From: an uncultured Coprococcus sp.
Lineage (GTDB): Bacteria; Bacillota; Clostridia; Lachnospirales; Lachnospiraceae
DNA length: 64,000 nucleotides
Direction of reading: 5' to 3'
NCBI GenBank assembly: GCA_947632705.1
Contig: CANRQE010000002.1
Location: forward strand, 49,144-113,143
The first letter of the stretch is position 1; each line of letters begins with the position of its first letter. Positions 8,279-16,012 of this stretch are shown here, in pieces. The translations under genes and the position numbers were made by a program. Below the pieces are notes generated by a model. It did no database searches. It saw only the letters and a program-made list of their open reading frames with translations, and was not told where the DNA came from.

Positions 8279-8894
8279 CCCTGACATCCTTCTTTCTCTC
8301 TGCATCCACGATAATTGCCTGGTTGACCTGCTGCTCATACTGTCGCATCTGAACCTGCAGCGGTGTAGGATCATCCATAAATTTTTTATTCACTCCGTGA
8401 TTGAAAAATACGACAATACCGATTAACAGACCGACGGAGTATGCAATCCCGGCAATCTTACTTCCGGCCTCACTGTCCCCGACAAACAGATTCTGTAACA
8501 AATCCAGCTGTCCTACCAGATTCACGTCGGAATTATAGGATACAATGGAGAATCCTGCGCCTAAAAATGCGATCAGACAAACCAGTATAAATTTTAAAAT
8601 CTGCTTGACTCTGTCAGACGGATCATATGTTTTATAATATACGATCACTTCCGGTACGCCGAGGTTCACAATCTGGCAATCCTTGCACCGTTTCTGTATC
8701 TCCTCAATAATATCCAATGAGGAAATAACCTGTTGGCCCTGTTTTACATGACTGAACGTCATAAGCTCGATCTTCTCAACCTCATATTTGATATCAGGGT
8801 TCTCGCAAATGACCTTGGATACATCCTTGATGGTTACTTTTCTGTTTTCTGCCAATACGCTTTCGCTGAGTTTGATATATATAACATAAGCCAT
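8268..8894 (-). CDS. spoVAA: Stage V sporulation protein AA (SpoVAA)
   Basis: About 208 residues. A soluble N-terminal part (MAYVIYIKLSESVLA... with a VIxxNPDIK-like segment) is followed by two or three membrane helices (about 105-125 and 150-172) and a C-terminal GVNKKFMDDPTPLQVQMRQYE segment, as in SpoVAA. The ATG at 8894 has AGAGGAA eight bases upstream. A TTG seven codons earlier is less likely. It lies 75 bases after sigF. That gap holds GGAGAATCTA, which resembles a sigma-F/G -10 element, but I could not find a convincing -35. Confidence 0.88.
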   Translation of the reverse strand: MAYVIYIKLSESVLAENRKVTIKDVSKVICENPDIKYEVEKIELMTFSHVKQGQQVISSLDIIEEIQKRCKDCQIVNLGVPEVIVYYKTYDPSDRVKQILKFILVCLIAFLGAGFSIVSYNSDVNLVGQLDLLQNLFVGDSEAGSKIAGIAYSVGLLIGIVVFFNHGVNKKFMDDPTPLQVQMRQYEQQVNQAIIVDAERKKDVRDAD

Positions 8895-8969
8895 GAAAAT
8901 ATTCCTCTGGTTCAAGTTTTTTCTATACCTTTAGATTCTCCATTTTCACGGCTTTTATAATTCCAATAT

Positions 8970-9659
8970 TTAACTTTCATTTTCCACCTTTTTTCTCATG
9001 CCTGTCAGAATTCTTTTTTCCATCCGGCTGACCTGAACCTGACTGATTCCCATAATCTGTCCGGTTTCCGACTGCGTCCGGTCTTCAAAGAAGCGCAGAC
9101 GTATCAGCCGCTGTTCCTCCTCATTTAATTCATTTAACATTTGATCCAGCAGAACGCGGTCTACCAGTTCCTCACTGTATTCCTCCTGCCTTGCCATTAC
9201 GCCGGGAACATCTAACGACTCAACCTCTAAGCCCGCTTCCATTGCCATTACAATTTCTTCTTCAGGGATCGACAGCATAGCCGCAATTTCCGAAATCCCC
9301 GGTTCTGTTCCCTTTTCCTGTAAAATCTTCTGTCTGCAGTTTTCCGCACGGATATGAAGCTCCCTGAGGCTTCTGCTCACCTTAATAGCTCCATTGTCTC
9401 TGAGAAATCTGCGGATTTCTCCCTGTATCAATGGTACGGCATATGTGGAAAACCGGACCTGATAGTCCAGATCAAACCGATGAATACATTTTAACAGACC
9501 GATACATCCAATCTGAAATAAATCCTCAACATCATAGCCTCTGCCAGTAAATCTTCTCGCAATACTCCAGACCAAAGCAAGATTCTGCTCGATCAGTTTC
9601 TCCTTTGCTCTGTCATCACCTTCTTTGGCACGAATAAGTAGCTCCAGATTATCTTCCAT
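8970..9659 (-). CDS. sigF: Forespore RNA polymerase sigma factor SigF
   Basis: First forespore-specific sigma factor. The order of regions fits: region 2 with DVEDLFQIGCIGLLKCIHRFD and RFSTYAVPLIQGEIRRFLRDNGAIKVSRSL (core binding, -10 recognition), region 3 with PGISEIAAMLSIPEEEI, and region 4 with RFFEDRTQSETGQIMGISQVQVSRMEKRIL (helix-turn-helix for the -35). At 229 residues its length is typical. The ATG at 9657-9659 overlaps the spoIIAB stop (TGATG), and GGAG lies nine bases upstream. It should be held inactive by SpoIIAB until SpoIIAA is dephosphorylated by SpoIIE, which is not in the window. Confidence 0.97.
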   Translation of the reverse strand: MEDNLELLIRAKEGDDRAKEKLIEQNLALVWSIARRFTGRGYDVEDLFQIGCIGLLKCIHRFDLDYQVRFSTYAVPLIQGEIRRFLRDNGAIKVSRSLRELHIRAENCRQKILQEKGTEPGISEIAAMLSIPEEEIVMAMEAGLEVESLDVPGVMARQEEYSEELVDRVLLDQMLNELNEEEQRLIRLRFFEDRTQSETGQIMGISQVQVSRMEKRILTGMRKKVENES

Positions 9660-10108
9660 CAATACTGCTCCCGCTCTACTCCGATTTCTTTTTTCATCAT
9701 GACGGTCGTACCCTTCCCCGGCTCCGATTCCACTTTTAATTCATCCATAAATGCTTCCATAAATGAAAAGCCCATACCGGAACGGTTTTCTTCCTTTTTA
9801 GTCGTATACATAGGCTCCATTGCCTGTCTGACATCAGAAATCCCACATCCGAAGTCCTGAATTTCCAAAAACAGGGTCCTGTTTTCTATGTACGCATGAA
9901 TTACGATCTTTCCGGCTCCGTTTTCGTATCCATGTATAATGGAATTGGTAACTGCCTCCGATACGGCGGTTTTGACATCTGATACCTCCTCCAGATTCGG
10001 ATTTGTCCTTGTCAGAAAAGCGGCAACCACCACTCTGGCAAAGCTTTCATTTTTTGGGTCACTCCCAAATTCGATCAGCATTTCGTTTTTATCCATTTTC
10101 TTCTCCAT
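9659..10108 (-). CDS. spoIIAB: Anti-sigma F factor and SpoIIAA kinase (SpoIIAB)
   Basis: GHKL-fold serine kinase of 149 residues that binds SigF and phosphorylates SpoIIAA. The ATP-binding motifs are present: EAVTNSIIHGY (N box), IQDFGCGISD (G1 box) and SGMGFSFMEAFMD (G2 box). The ATG at 10108 follows GGGAGAAAG. A second ATG four codons in is also possible. Its stop overlaps the sigF start by one base, so the two proteins are probably made in a fixed ratio. Confidence 0.96.
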   Translation of the reverse strand: MEKKMDKNEMLIEFGSDPKNESFARVVVAAFLTRTNPNLEEVSDVKTAVSEAVTNSIIHGYENGAGKIVIHAYIENRTLFLEIQDFGCGISDVRQAMEPMYTTKKEENRSGMGFSFMEAFMDELKVESEPGKGTTVMMKKEIGVEREQY

Positions 10109-10135
10109 CTTTCTCCCTTTCTATGGGTATATTTC

Positions 10136-10474
10136 TTACATATGCATGCTTCTGTAGGCATCCTCCAGGGAATCTGTCTTTTTTACAATGCGATAGATAC
10201 CGGACATGGAAAGAATTTTTTCCATCCGTTCATTGACACTTAAAACATACGCACTGCCGCCTCTGTCATACACATCCCGGAACCGTCTGGTAATCAGTCC
10301 GATTCCGGAGCTGTCCATAAACCGCGTTTTTTTGAAATCAAAAATGACATATTTCACCCGTTTATCGGCAAACATTTCATCCGTATCACCGATAATCTTA
10401 CCTGCCCTGTAATCATCTACCTCCTCCGGCAGACTGATAATGACAGTATCCCCTATTTTTTCATAATTATTCAT
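10136..10474 (-). CDS. spoIIAA: Anti-anti-sigma factor SpoIIAA
   Basis: STAS-domain protein of 112 residues that, when unphosphorylated, pulls SpoIIAB off SigF. The phosphorylation site is the second Ser of FMDSSGIGLITRR. The start is set at the ATG ending at 10474 because AAAGGA lies upstream and the protein then begins MNNYEKIG, like known SpoIIAA. An upstream open stretch extends further but has no ribosome site. It heads the spoIIAA-AB-sigF operon, expected to be sigma-H driven. A possible sigma-H promoter overlaps the preceding terminator at 10577-10604. Confidence 0.95.
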   Translation of the reverse strand: MNNYEKIGDTVIISLPEEVDDYRAGKIIGDTDEMFADKRVKYVIFDFKKTRFMDSSGIGLITRRFRDVYDRGGSAYVLSVNERMEKILSMSGIYRIVKKTDSLEDAYRSMHM

Positions 10475-10561
10475 AAAAAACGATCCTTTCTGCAGGCAAA
10501 AAACGGAAAATAAGATGGTACCTGTCCGTACAACCAGCCTGCCGTTATTTATTCGGACAAA

Positions 10562-10594
10562 AAAAGACAAATGGTATATTTCCATTTGTCTTTT
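10562..10594 (-). terminator. Terminator after the TPR gene, ahead of spoIIAA
   Basis: AAAAGACAAATGG (10562-10574) pairs with CCATTTGTCTTTT (10582-10594). It separates the upstream operon from the sporulation operon. Its loop and 3' stem also contain the -10 of a possible sigma-H promoter. Confidence 0.85.
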
Positions 10595-10604
10595 GTAAAT
10601 TCCT
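10577..10604 (-). promoter_or_regulatory. Candidate sigma-H promoter for spoIIAA
   Basis: On the minus strand AGGAATT (10598-10604) is followed by GAAATA (10577-10582) at about the spacing of the sigma-H consensus (AGGAWWW, GAATWW). The -10 differs by one base. It is assigned mainly because spoIIA operons are sigma-H dependent. Confidence 0.3.
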
Positions 10605-10639
10605 GATGTGCTATTGATTCAACATTCCTGCTCCGGGTT

Positions 10640-12058
10640 CTATCCTGTTACGCCAGATGCATCTGTGCTTTCTTCCGATTCTTCGTCTTCCGCACTGTCT
10701 GCTTCTTCGTCTTCCGGCCGCGCTCCGGTTCCATCTTCCGTAGTTGCCGGTAAGCCTTCGCCTCCATAAGAAACGGCAATCGTATAATATGCGGAATTCG
10801 GACACCGTTCTACCAGAGCTGAAAACGCTTCCTTTGCCTGCGTCGTATTTCCCACATTCAAATGACACATTCCTTTATAGAACAAAATCACATCATTATC
10901 CGGATAATCTTCCATCAAGCGGTTCAGATCGGAAACGGCGCTGTCGTAATCCTCGTTATAATATTTGTTCAGCGCCTGCTGCAGGGTAACCTTATCCTCA
11001 TCTGGCAAAACTGCTTTCTGTGCATCTTCATAGCTGCCAAGCCGCCGGTTCAGATCGGAAATCTGCGTTTCATAATCGGATACATCCTGATTCAGATCTT
11101 CTATGGATGCCTCTAAGGTAGATATTTCCACATTTTTTGCAGCAATTGCTTCACTGAATCCAATCTTCAGATCCCGATTGTCACTTTCCATATTCTTATC
11201 CCTGTGCGGAATGACCAGAAATCCCATAACTGCCAGTCCAAGTACAAGTCCTGCAATCACATAGGCAATGGAATATTTATAAAAATTAATATCCTTATAG
11301 CGTCCGACCGGTACCGGTTCTCCGTTTAAATCCACATTATCAGGCTCCACATAAGCTCTCGGCTGGTCCTCTACAAACAACAGATCCGCATCATAATCAT
11401 CCTCCGGAAAATCCCGGAAATCCATAATCTCGTCATCACTGTGCCCCATATCATTAAAATATCTGACAGCAAGCGGATTCGTTCTGTCGATTTTGATAAC
11501 CCGTTTTAATGCTTTTCTGGCTTTCTCATATCTTCCTTCATCAATAAACAAAAGAGCAAGGAGCAGGTATCCGTTTACAAATTTCGGATTTTCGGCCAGG
11601 ACCTTCCGAAGCTGAATAAACGCCAGATCTTTGCTTCCCTGCTTTGCATAAGCAAGCGCCTGATTATATTTTCTCGCCACGATATTGGCTGACTCCAGCT
11701 TATGCGGATTGGACTTGACCTCTTTGATATATCGCTTTGCCACATTCCTTCCACTGAAATAATTCACGCTGACCACCCAATGGCTCAGCGCAAGTACCAC
11801 TTCTCCTGTCTCATAATAGATCAGTCCCAGAAGATTACGGGCATCAATATTCATTTTATCGTATTTCAACGCATTCTGCAAAGCCTCTTTTGCACCTGTC
11901 ATATCACGGACTCTTGCCTTATCCAGACCGATATTATAATAATATTTCGAGGTATTGAGCGCCTTATTCACATATTCACTTTTCAGACCACACTGGCTGC
12001 AGTAACCTGTAACCAGAATGGTTCCTCCACACCGTTTACAATTCAATACATCTGCCAT
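10640..12058 (-). CDS. Zinc-ribbon, TPR-repeat membrane protein of unknown function
   Basis: A 472-residue protein. It starts with a zinc ribbon (CKRC...CSQC, residues about 6-25), followed by tetratricopeptide-like helices (about 30-110 and 130-215, for example AKEALQNALKYDKMNIDARNLLGLIYYETG), one transmembrane segment (about 263-285), a coiled coil (about 300-345), more TPRs (about 355-430) and an acidic Glu/Asp tail. The cytoplasmic N-terminal half and an external C-terminal half are inferred. The ATG at 12058 is one base behind the stop of the small upstream gene (TAATATG), so translation is probably coupled. It lies downstream of folC. The role is unknown; TPRs imply protein binding. Confidence 0.8.
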   Translation of the reverse strand: MADVLNCKRCGGTILVTGYCSQCGLKSEYVNKALNTSKYYYNIGLDKARVRDMTGAKEALQNALKYDKMNIDARNLLGLIYYETGEVVLALSHWVVSVNYFSGRNVAKRYIKEVKSNPHKLESANIVARKYNQALAYAKQGSKDLAFIQLRKVLAENPKFVNGYLLLALLFIDEGRYEKARKALKRVIKIDRTNPLAVRYFNDMGHSDDEIMDFRDFPEDDYDADLLFVEDQPRAYVEPDNVDLNGEPVPVGRYKDINFYKYSIAYVIAGLVLGLAVMGFLVIPHRDKNMESDNRDLKIGFSEAIAAKNVEISTLEASIEDLNQDVSDYETQISDLNRRLGSYEDAQKAVLPDEDKVTLQQALNKYYNEDYDSAVSDLNRLMEDYPDNDVILFYKGMCHLNVGNTTQAKEAFSALVERCPNSAYYTIAVSYGGEGLPATTEDGTGARPEDEEADSAEDEESEESTDASGVTG

Positions 12059-12059
12059 A

Positions 12060-12206
12060 TTACCGTTCTGTCTCCCTGGCAACTCTCATCATTTCCTGCA
12101 TGATATCCGTGATATCCTTCAGATCATTACTGTAAATTGCATCTTCCGCCTGGTCCAGTTCCAGAGCCGGACGGAATTTTTTTACTTCCTCGTCAAAGTT
12201 TATCAT
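12060..12206 (-). CDS. Small acidic 48-residue protein of unknown function
   Basis: A short gene that an ordinary length cutoff would miss. It has a very strong ribosome site (GGAGGAG, five bases before the ATG at 12204-12206), starts MINFDEEVKKFRPALELDQ and ends MMRVARETER. It is charged and looks fully helical. Its stop is followed after one base by the ATG of the TPR protein, and folC ends 13 bases upstream, so it sits tightly inside the operon. It may be a partner of the TPR protein or a coupling cistron. I do not recognise the family. Confidence 0.75.
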   Translation of the reverse strand: MINFDEEVKKFRPALELDQAEDAIYSNDLKDITDIMQEMMRVARETER

Positions 12207-12219
12207 ACTTACTCCTCCA

Positions 12220-13548
12220 TCAGGAAAGCCATCTCTTTACACCGGCTACAAGATACAGGGAACCGACGCAATAAATATTGGCGTTGTCCTGCATGCTTCT
12301 GTATCGGACTGCAAAAGCCATGGCATCCTCTATATTCCTGCAGGCCTTCACTTCCGTATCCGTATACGAACGGAAAATTCCGGCAATCTGCTCCACCGGG
12401 GCCTTTCTGTCACTGTCAACTGCCGTAACAATAATCTGCTCAAATTTCAGATGATATAACAGCTTCATGATCATGGCTTCATAATCCTTGTCCTTGACTA
12501 CCGCAAACACCAGAATTTTTTTACAGCCTTTGTGAAAGGCATTCAGGGTTTTGCAATAGGCTTCTATGGCTTCCGGATTGTGTGCGCCATCCACATAGAT
12601 TCCGGGTGCCACCTCTTCCATCCGCCCCTCCCAGGCAAAGGACATCAGCCCCTCCGAAATCACTGCCTGCAGCTTGTCCGGCAATATTTCTCCACCGTTT
12701 TTTTGTTCTGCAGGTATATAACCGGTTACCTGCCTCTCCTGCTTTGTCGCAACAACAAATGCAAGAATTGCCAGACAGGCATTTTCTACCTGATATAATG
12801 CTGTTTTTTTCATTTTCAGATGGTCATAACTATAATAACGATTATGGAATGAAAAATCAATGGTTTTGTCTTCTAAAACATTTATTATATATTGTGATTT
12901 TTCGACGGCTATCACCGGAGAGCCGAGTGATTCAGCCCTGGTTTCTATGATTCTTGCAGAAACCGCATCTCGCCGGAAATACAACACCGGAATCCCCGGT
13001 TTTATGATTCCTGCTTTTTCGCCCGCAATGGCCTCTATTGTATCTCCGAGATACTGCATATGATCCAGACCGATGGAGGTAATAACCGTAACAACCGGTC
13101 GGACGATATTGGTTGCATCCAGTCTTCCGCCCATTCCCGTCTCATAGATGGCATAGTCCACTTTTTTTTCTTCAAAATATACCGCCGCCATTGCAAACAG
13201 AACCTCAAAAAAGGAAGGATGTTCTTCAAACCGGGACCGTACCTTCTCAAAGCTTCTGACAAAATCAGAATCAGAAATCAACTCGCCGTTGACGCGGATT
13301 CTTTCGTTTGGGGAAAGCAAATGGGGAGAAGTAAACAGTCCCACTTTTTTCCCCGACTGCTCAAGCAGGGCTGCCAGAGCTTTACAGACAGAGCCTTTCC
13401 CATTGGTTCCTGCAACATGGATTACCTTCGGTACATCCTGCGGATTCCCTAACCGTTTCATCAATGCGGTAAGATTTTCTGTTCCGATTTTCTTTGCAAA
13501 TAACGGTATATTTAAGATATACTCTACTGTTTCCTGATACGTCATCAT
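12220..13548 (-). CDS. folC: Folylpolyglutamate synthase / dihydrofolate synthase
   Basis: Mur-ligase-fold enzyme of 442 residues that adds glutamate to dihydropteroate or folates in an ATP-dependent way. The P-loop VIHVAGTNGKGSVCKAL is at residues about 42-58, followed by GLFTSPHLLSPNERIRVNGE, YETGMGGRLDATN (metal and ATP site), and the C-terminal domain with VDGAHNPEAIEAY. The ATG at 13548 follows AGGAAATAA, which overlaps the queF stop. Position in a queF-folC run links two pterin/deazapurine-related steps, but the genes are probably just co-transcribed. Confidence 0.94.
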   Translation of the reverse strand: MMTYQETVEYILNIPLFAKKIGTENLTALMKRLGNPQDVPKVIHVAGTNGKGSVCKALAALLEQSGKKVGLFTSPHLLSPNERIRVNGELISDSDFVRSFEKVRSRFEEHPSFFEVLFAMAAVYFEEKKVDYAIYETGMGGRLDATNIVRPVVTVITSIGLDHMQYLGDTIEAIAGEKAGIIKPGIPVLYFRRDAVSARIIETRAESLGSPVIAVEKSQYIINVLEDKTIDFSFHNRYYSYDHLKMKKTALYQVENACLAILAFVVATKQERQVTGYIPAEQKNGGEILPDKLQAVISEGLMSFAWEGRMEEVAPGIYVDGAHNPEAIEAYCKTLNAFHKGCKKILVFAVVKDKDYEAMIMKLLYHLKFEQIIVTAVDSDRKAPVEQIAGIFRSYTDTEVKACRNIEDAMAFAVRYRSMQDNANIYCVGSLYLVAGVKRWLS

Positions 13549-13555
13549 TTATTTC

Positions 13556-14050
13556 CTATCGGTTATCAATTTTCTCCGGATACAGGTCATGCTTTGAAAG
13601 CCTGTCCCATGCAACCTCTTCCCATTTTGTTCCCGGTTTTCCGTAATTGCAATACGGATCTATGGAAATACCGCCTCTCGGTGTAAATTTTCCCCATACC
13701 TCAATATATTTCGGATCCATAAGCCGGATCAGGTCTTTCATGATGATATTGACACAATCCTCATGAAAATCACCATGATTTCTGAAGCTGAACAGATAAA
13801 GCTTCAGGGACTTACTTTCTACCATACGGTCTCCCGGTACATAAGAAATATAAATGGATGCAAAATCCGGCTGTCCGGTAATCGGACACAGGCTGGTAAA
13901 TTCCGGGCAGTTAAATTTCACAAAATAATCATTTTCCGGGTGCTTATTCGGAAATGTTTCAAGCACCTCGGGCGCATAATCCATGGAATACGTTGTATTC
14001 CGATTTCCTAACAGGGTAATCCCCTGCATCTCATTTTGATTCCTTCCCAT
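13556..14050 (-). CDS. queF: NADPH-dependent preQ0 reductase
   Basis: Reduces 7-cyano-7-deazaguanine (preQ0) to preQ1 for queuosine in tRNA. It is a short, unimodular QueF of 164 residues with the active-site [19 protein letters not shown] (second Cys expected to form the thioimide, nearby Asp acid) and the NADPH-binding [14 protein letters not shown] motif. The start is at the ATG ending at 14050, with AGAGGAAATCACG upstream. A longer reading with ten more codons would overlap the upstream gene and lacks a ribosome site. No queC, queD or queE is in the window. Confidence 0.95.
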   Translation of the reverse strand: MGRNQNEMQGITLLGNRNTTYSMDYAPEVLETFPNKHPENDYFVKFNCPEFTSLCPITGQPDFASIYISYVPGDRMVESKSLKLYLFSFRNHGDFHEDCVNIIMKDLIRLMDPKYIEVWGKFTPRGGISIDPYCNYGKPGTKWEEVAWDRLSKHDLYPEKIDNR

Positions 14051-14061
14051 CGTGATTTCCT

Positions 14062-15288
14062 CTACTCTGCTTCTGAACATAAAACTTCCTGTACTGATTT
14101 TTTCAACAGTACCACCGCTTCATCTACATGTTCTTTTGTCGCAATCAACGGCGGCGCCATACGGATAATATTATCCCTGACTGCGGTAATCAGCAGTCTG
14201 TTTTCTACACACTGATGTTTAACCGCAAAGGCAATCGGCTCTTCAAACTCCACGCCGACTAATAAGCCGCGTCCTCGTATCTCCCTGACGCAGGGAAGTA
14301 TCTTTAACTGCTCCATAAAATAAGCTCCTACTTCCTTTGCATTTTCGGAAAGATGCTGCTCCATAATTTCATCTATCTCGGCCAACGCCGCCGCACAGCA
14401 TACCGGATTGGCAGCAAAGGTAGAACCGTGGGCTCCTGCCCCGAATGTCTTTGCAATCTTTGCCGACGTACACATTGCTCCGATCGGCATGCCGCCGCCG
14501 ATTGCCTTTGCCATAGATACGGCATCCGGTTTGACGCCATAGCTCATAAAAGCCATGATATCTCCGGTTCTGCCCCAGCCCGTCTGTACCTCATCATACA
14601 ACAGAAGGATTCCCGTCTCATCGCAGTAATCCCGAAGTCCCTGTAAAAATTCCTTTGTAGCGGGATATACGCCTCCCTCTCCCTGTACAGGCTCAACCAT
14701 AATGGCAGCCGTATCCTTTGTGCACTTTCTTTTAAAATCCTCCAGATTATTAAACTCTGCATAAGAAAATCCCGGAAGCATTGGCTGGAATCCCTCCTGA
14801 CAGGCACTGTCGGGCTGTCCGGTTGCAGACAAGGCTCCATAGGTTCTTCCGTGAAAGCTGTTCTTCGCCGTTACAATATGATAATGCTCTTTTCCATAGT
14901 GATCGACTCCATACTTTCTTGCAATTTTAATCATTGCTTCATTTGCCTCTGTCCCGGAATTTTGAAATACAATCTTTTCCATTCCGATCGTTTCGCAGAT
15001 TTTCTTTGCCAAAAGAATCATCGGCAGCGTATATGCATAATTCGATGCATGTATCACATCCTTACACTGTCCGGCAATTGCCTCCGCTACCCTTTTGTTA
15101 CAGTTGCCTGTACTGTTAACTGCAATTCCTCCGAAAAAGTCCAGATATCTGTCTCCGTTTTCGGCATAGACATACATTCCGTCTCCCCGTTCTTCTATGA
15201 AATCCCATCTTCTTGCGGTTTCATACAGATATGTATCAACAATTTCCAGCAACTGTTCTTTTGTATATCCTGATTCACTGACCTTCAT
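14062..15288 (-). CDS. argD: Class III PLP aminotransferase, acetylornithine aminotransferase type
   Basis: Pyridoxal-phosphate enzyme of 408 residues. Visible are [34 protein letters not shown], the cofactor Asp in [14 protein letters not shown], and the Schiff-base Lys in [16 protein letters not shown], followed by [15 protein letters not shown]. Acetylornithine, succinylornithine and related 4-aminobutyrate-type enzymes share these motifs. No other arginine gene is nearby, so the substrate is inferred. The ATG at 15288 follows AAAGGAGAAAAAGACA. Confidence 0.85.
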   Translation of the reverse strand: MKVSESGYTKEQLLEIVDTYLYETARRWDFIEERGDGMYVYAENGDRYLDFFGGIAVNSTGNCNKRVAEAIAGQCKDVIHASNYAYTLPMILLAKKICETIGMEKIVFQNSGTEANEAMIKIARKYGVDHYGKEHYHIVTAKNSFHGRTYGALSATGQPDSACQEGFQPMLPGFSYAEFNNLEDFKRKCTKDTAAIMVEPVQGEGGVYPATKEFLQGLRDYCDETGILLLYDEVQTGWGRTGDIMAFMSYGVKPDAVSMAKAIGGGMPIGAMCTSAKIAKTFGAGAHGSTFAANPVCCAAALAEIDEIMEQHLSENAKEVGAYFMEQLKILPCVREIRGRGLLVGVEFEEPIAFAVKHQCVENRLLITAVRDNIIRMAPPLIATKEHVDEAVVLLKKSVQEVLCSEAE

Positions 15289-15363
15289 TGTCTTTTTCTC
15301 CTTTACATCGATTGCTTCTTATGTTTACAAAACTCCCTCCTGTGTAAAACGGAAGATTGTTTT

Positions 15364-15993
15364 TTAAGAACGGATAAAATTCGTTTTAATTTTATTTTCT
15401 CTTACCGGCACCTCAATGCCCGCCTGTTTTCCGGCCTCTATGCACTTTAACAGCCAAGCCATGTTCTGCCCTAAAATACGCATGATCTGCATGCCCTCCT
15501 GGTCCTGTCTGACTTCCTCCGGGCTGTTTCCATATACCATATTCCAGTAATTTGAAGATACCACCGGCATATTGTTGATTGAAAAATATTTATTAATTAC
15601 ATCCATTGTGCAGGTCGTGCCGGCACGTCTTGCCGATGTAACCGCTGCTGCAGGCTTATTGGCAAAAACGCTTCCGCCTGCATAAAACATCCTATCCATC
15701 ATGGACAACAGTCTCCCGCTCGGTGAGGCATAATAAACCGGTGAACCGAATATGTACCCATCCGCTGTTTTTGCAGCGTCTATTGCGGCGTTGACTGCAT
15801 CCGTTCCGAACACACATGTTCCCGGATGCCCTGCACAGCCTCCACATGCAATACAATCCTGAAATTCCCGGTTGCCAAACCAGAATATTTCCGTTTCAAT
15901 CCCCTGTCTGTTCAATTCTCCTGCTGCCTCTGATAAAGCCGTATATGTGCAGCCATGCTCCCTTGGACTTCCATTAAATAATAATACCTTCAT
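15364..15993 (-). CDS. NAD(P)H-dependent FMN reductase, iron-sulfur flavoprotein-like
   Basis: Flavodoxin-fold protein of 209 residues that begins MKVLLFNGSPREHGCTY (FMN phosphate loop). A CIACGGCAGHPGTC cysteine cluster around residue 50-62 resembles the compact CxxCxxC motif of Isf-type iron-sulfur flavoproteins. GYIFGSPVYYASPSGRLLSMMDRM binds FMN. The start at 15993 has AAGGAGCAAAGAAT upstream, and a longer in-frame start is not supported. Physiological electron partner unknown. It lies 19 bases behind the ABC exporter pair. Confidence 0.82.
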   Translation of the reverse strand: MKVLLFNGSPREHGCTYTALSEAAGELNRQGIETEIFWFGNREFQDCIACGGCAGHPGTCVFGTDAVNAAIDAAKTADGYIFGSPVYYASPSGRLLSMMDRMFYAGGSVFANKPAAAVTSARRAGTTCTMDVINKYFSINNMPVVSSNYWNMVYGNSPEEVRQDQEGMQIMRILGQNMAWLLKCIEAGKQAGIEVPVRENKIKTNFIRS

Positions 15994-16012
15994 ATTCTTT
16001 GCTCCTTTTTTT

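Noticed and set aside
8279..8374. Longer SpoVAB start at 8374
   Set aside because: Lies inside spoVAA coding sequence without ribosome site; the extra residues are Arg/Ser/Cys-rich shadow sequence.
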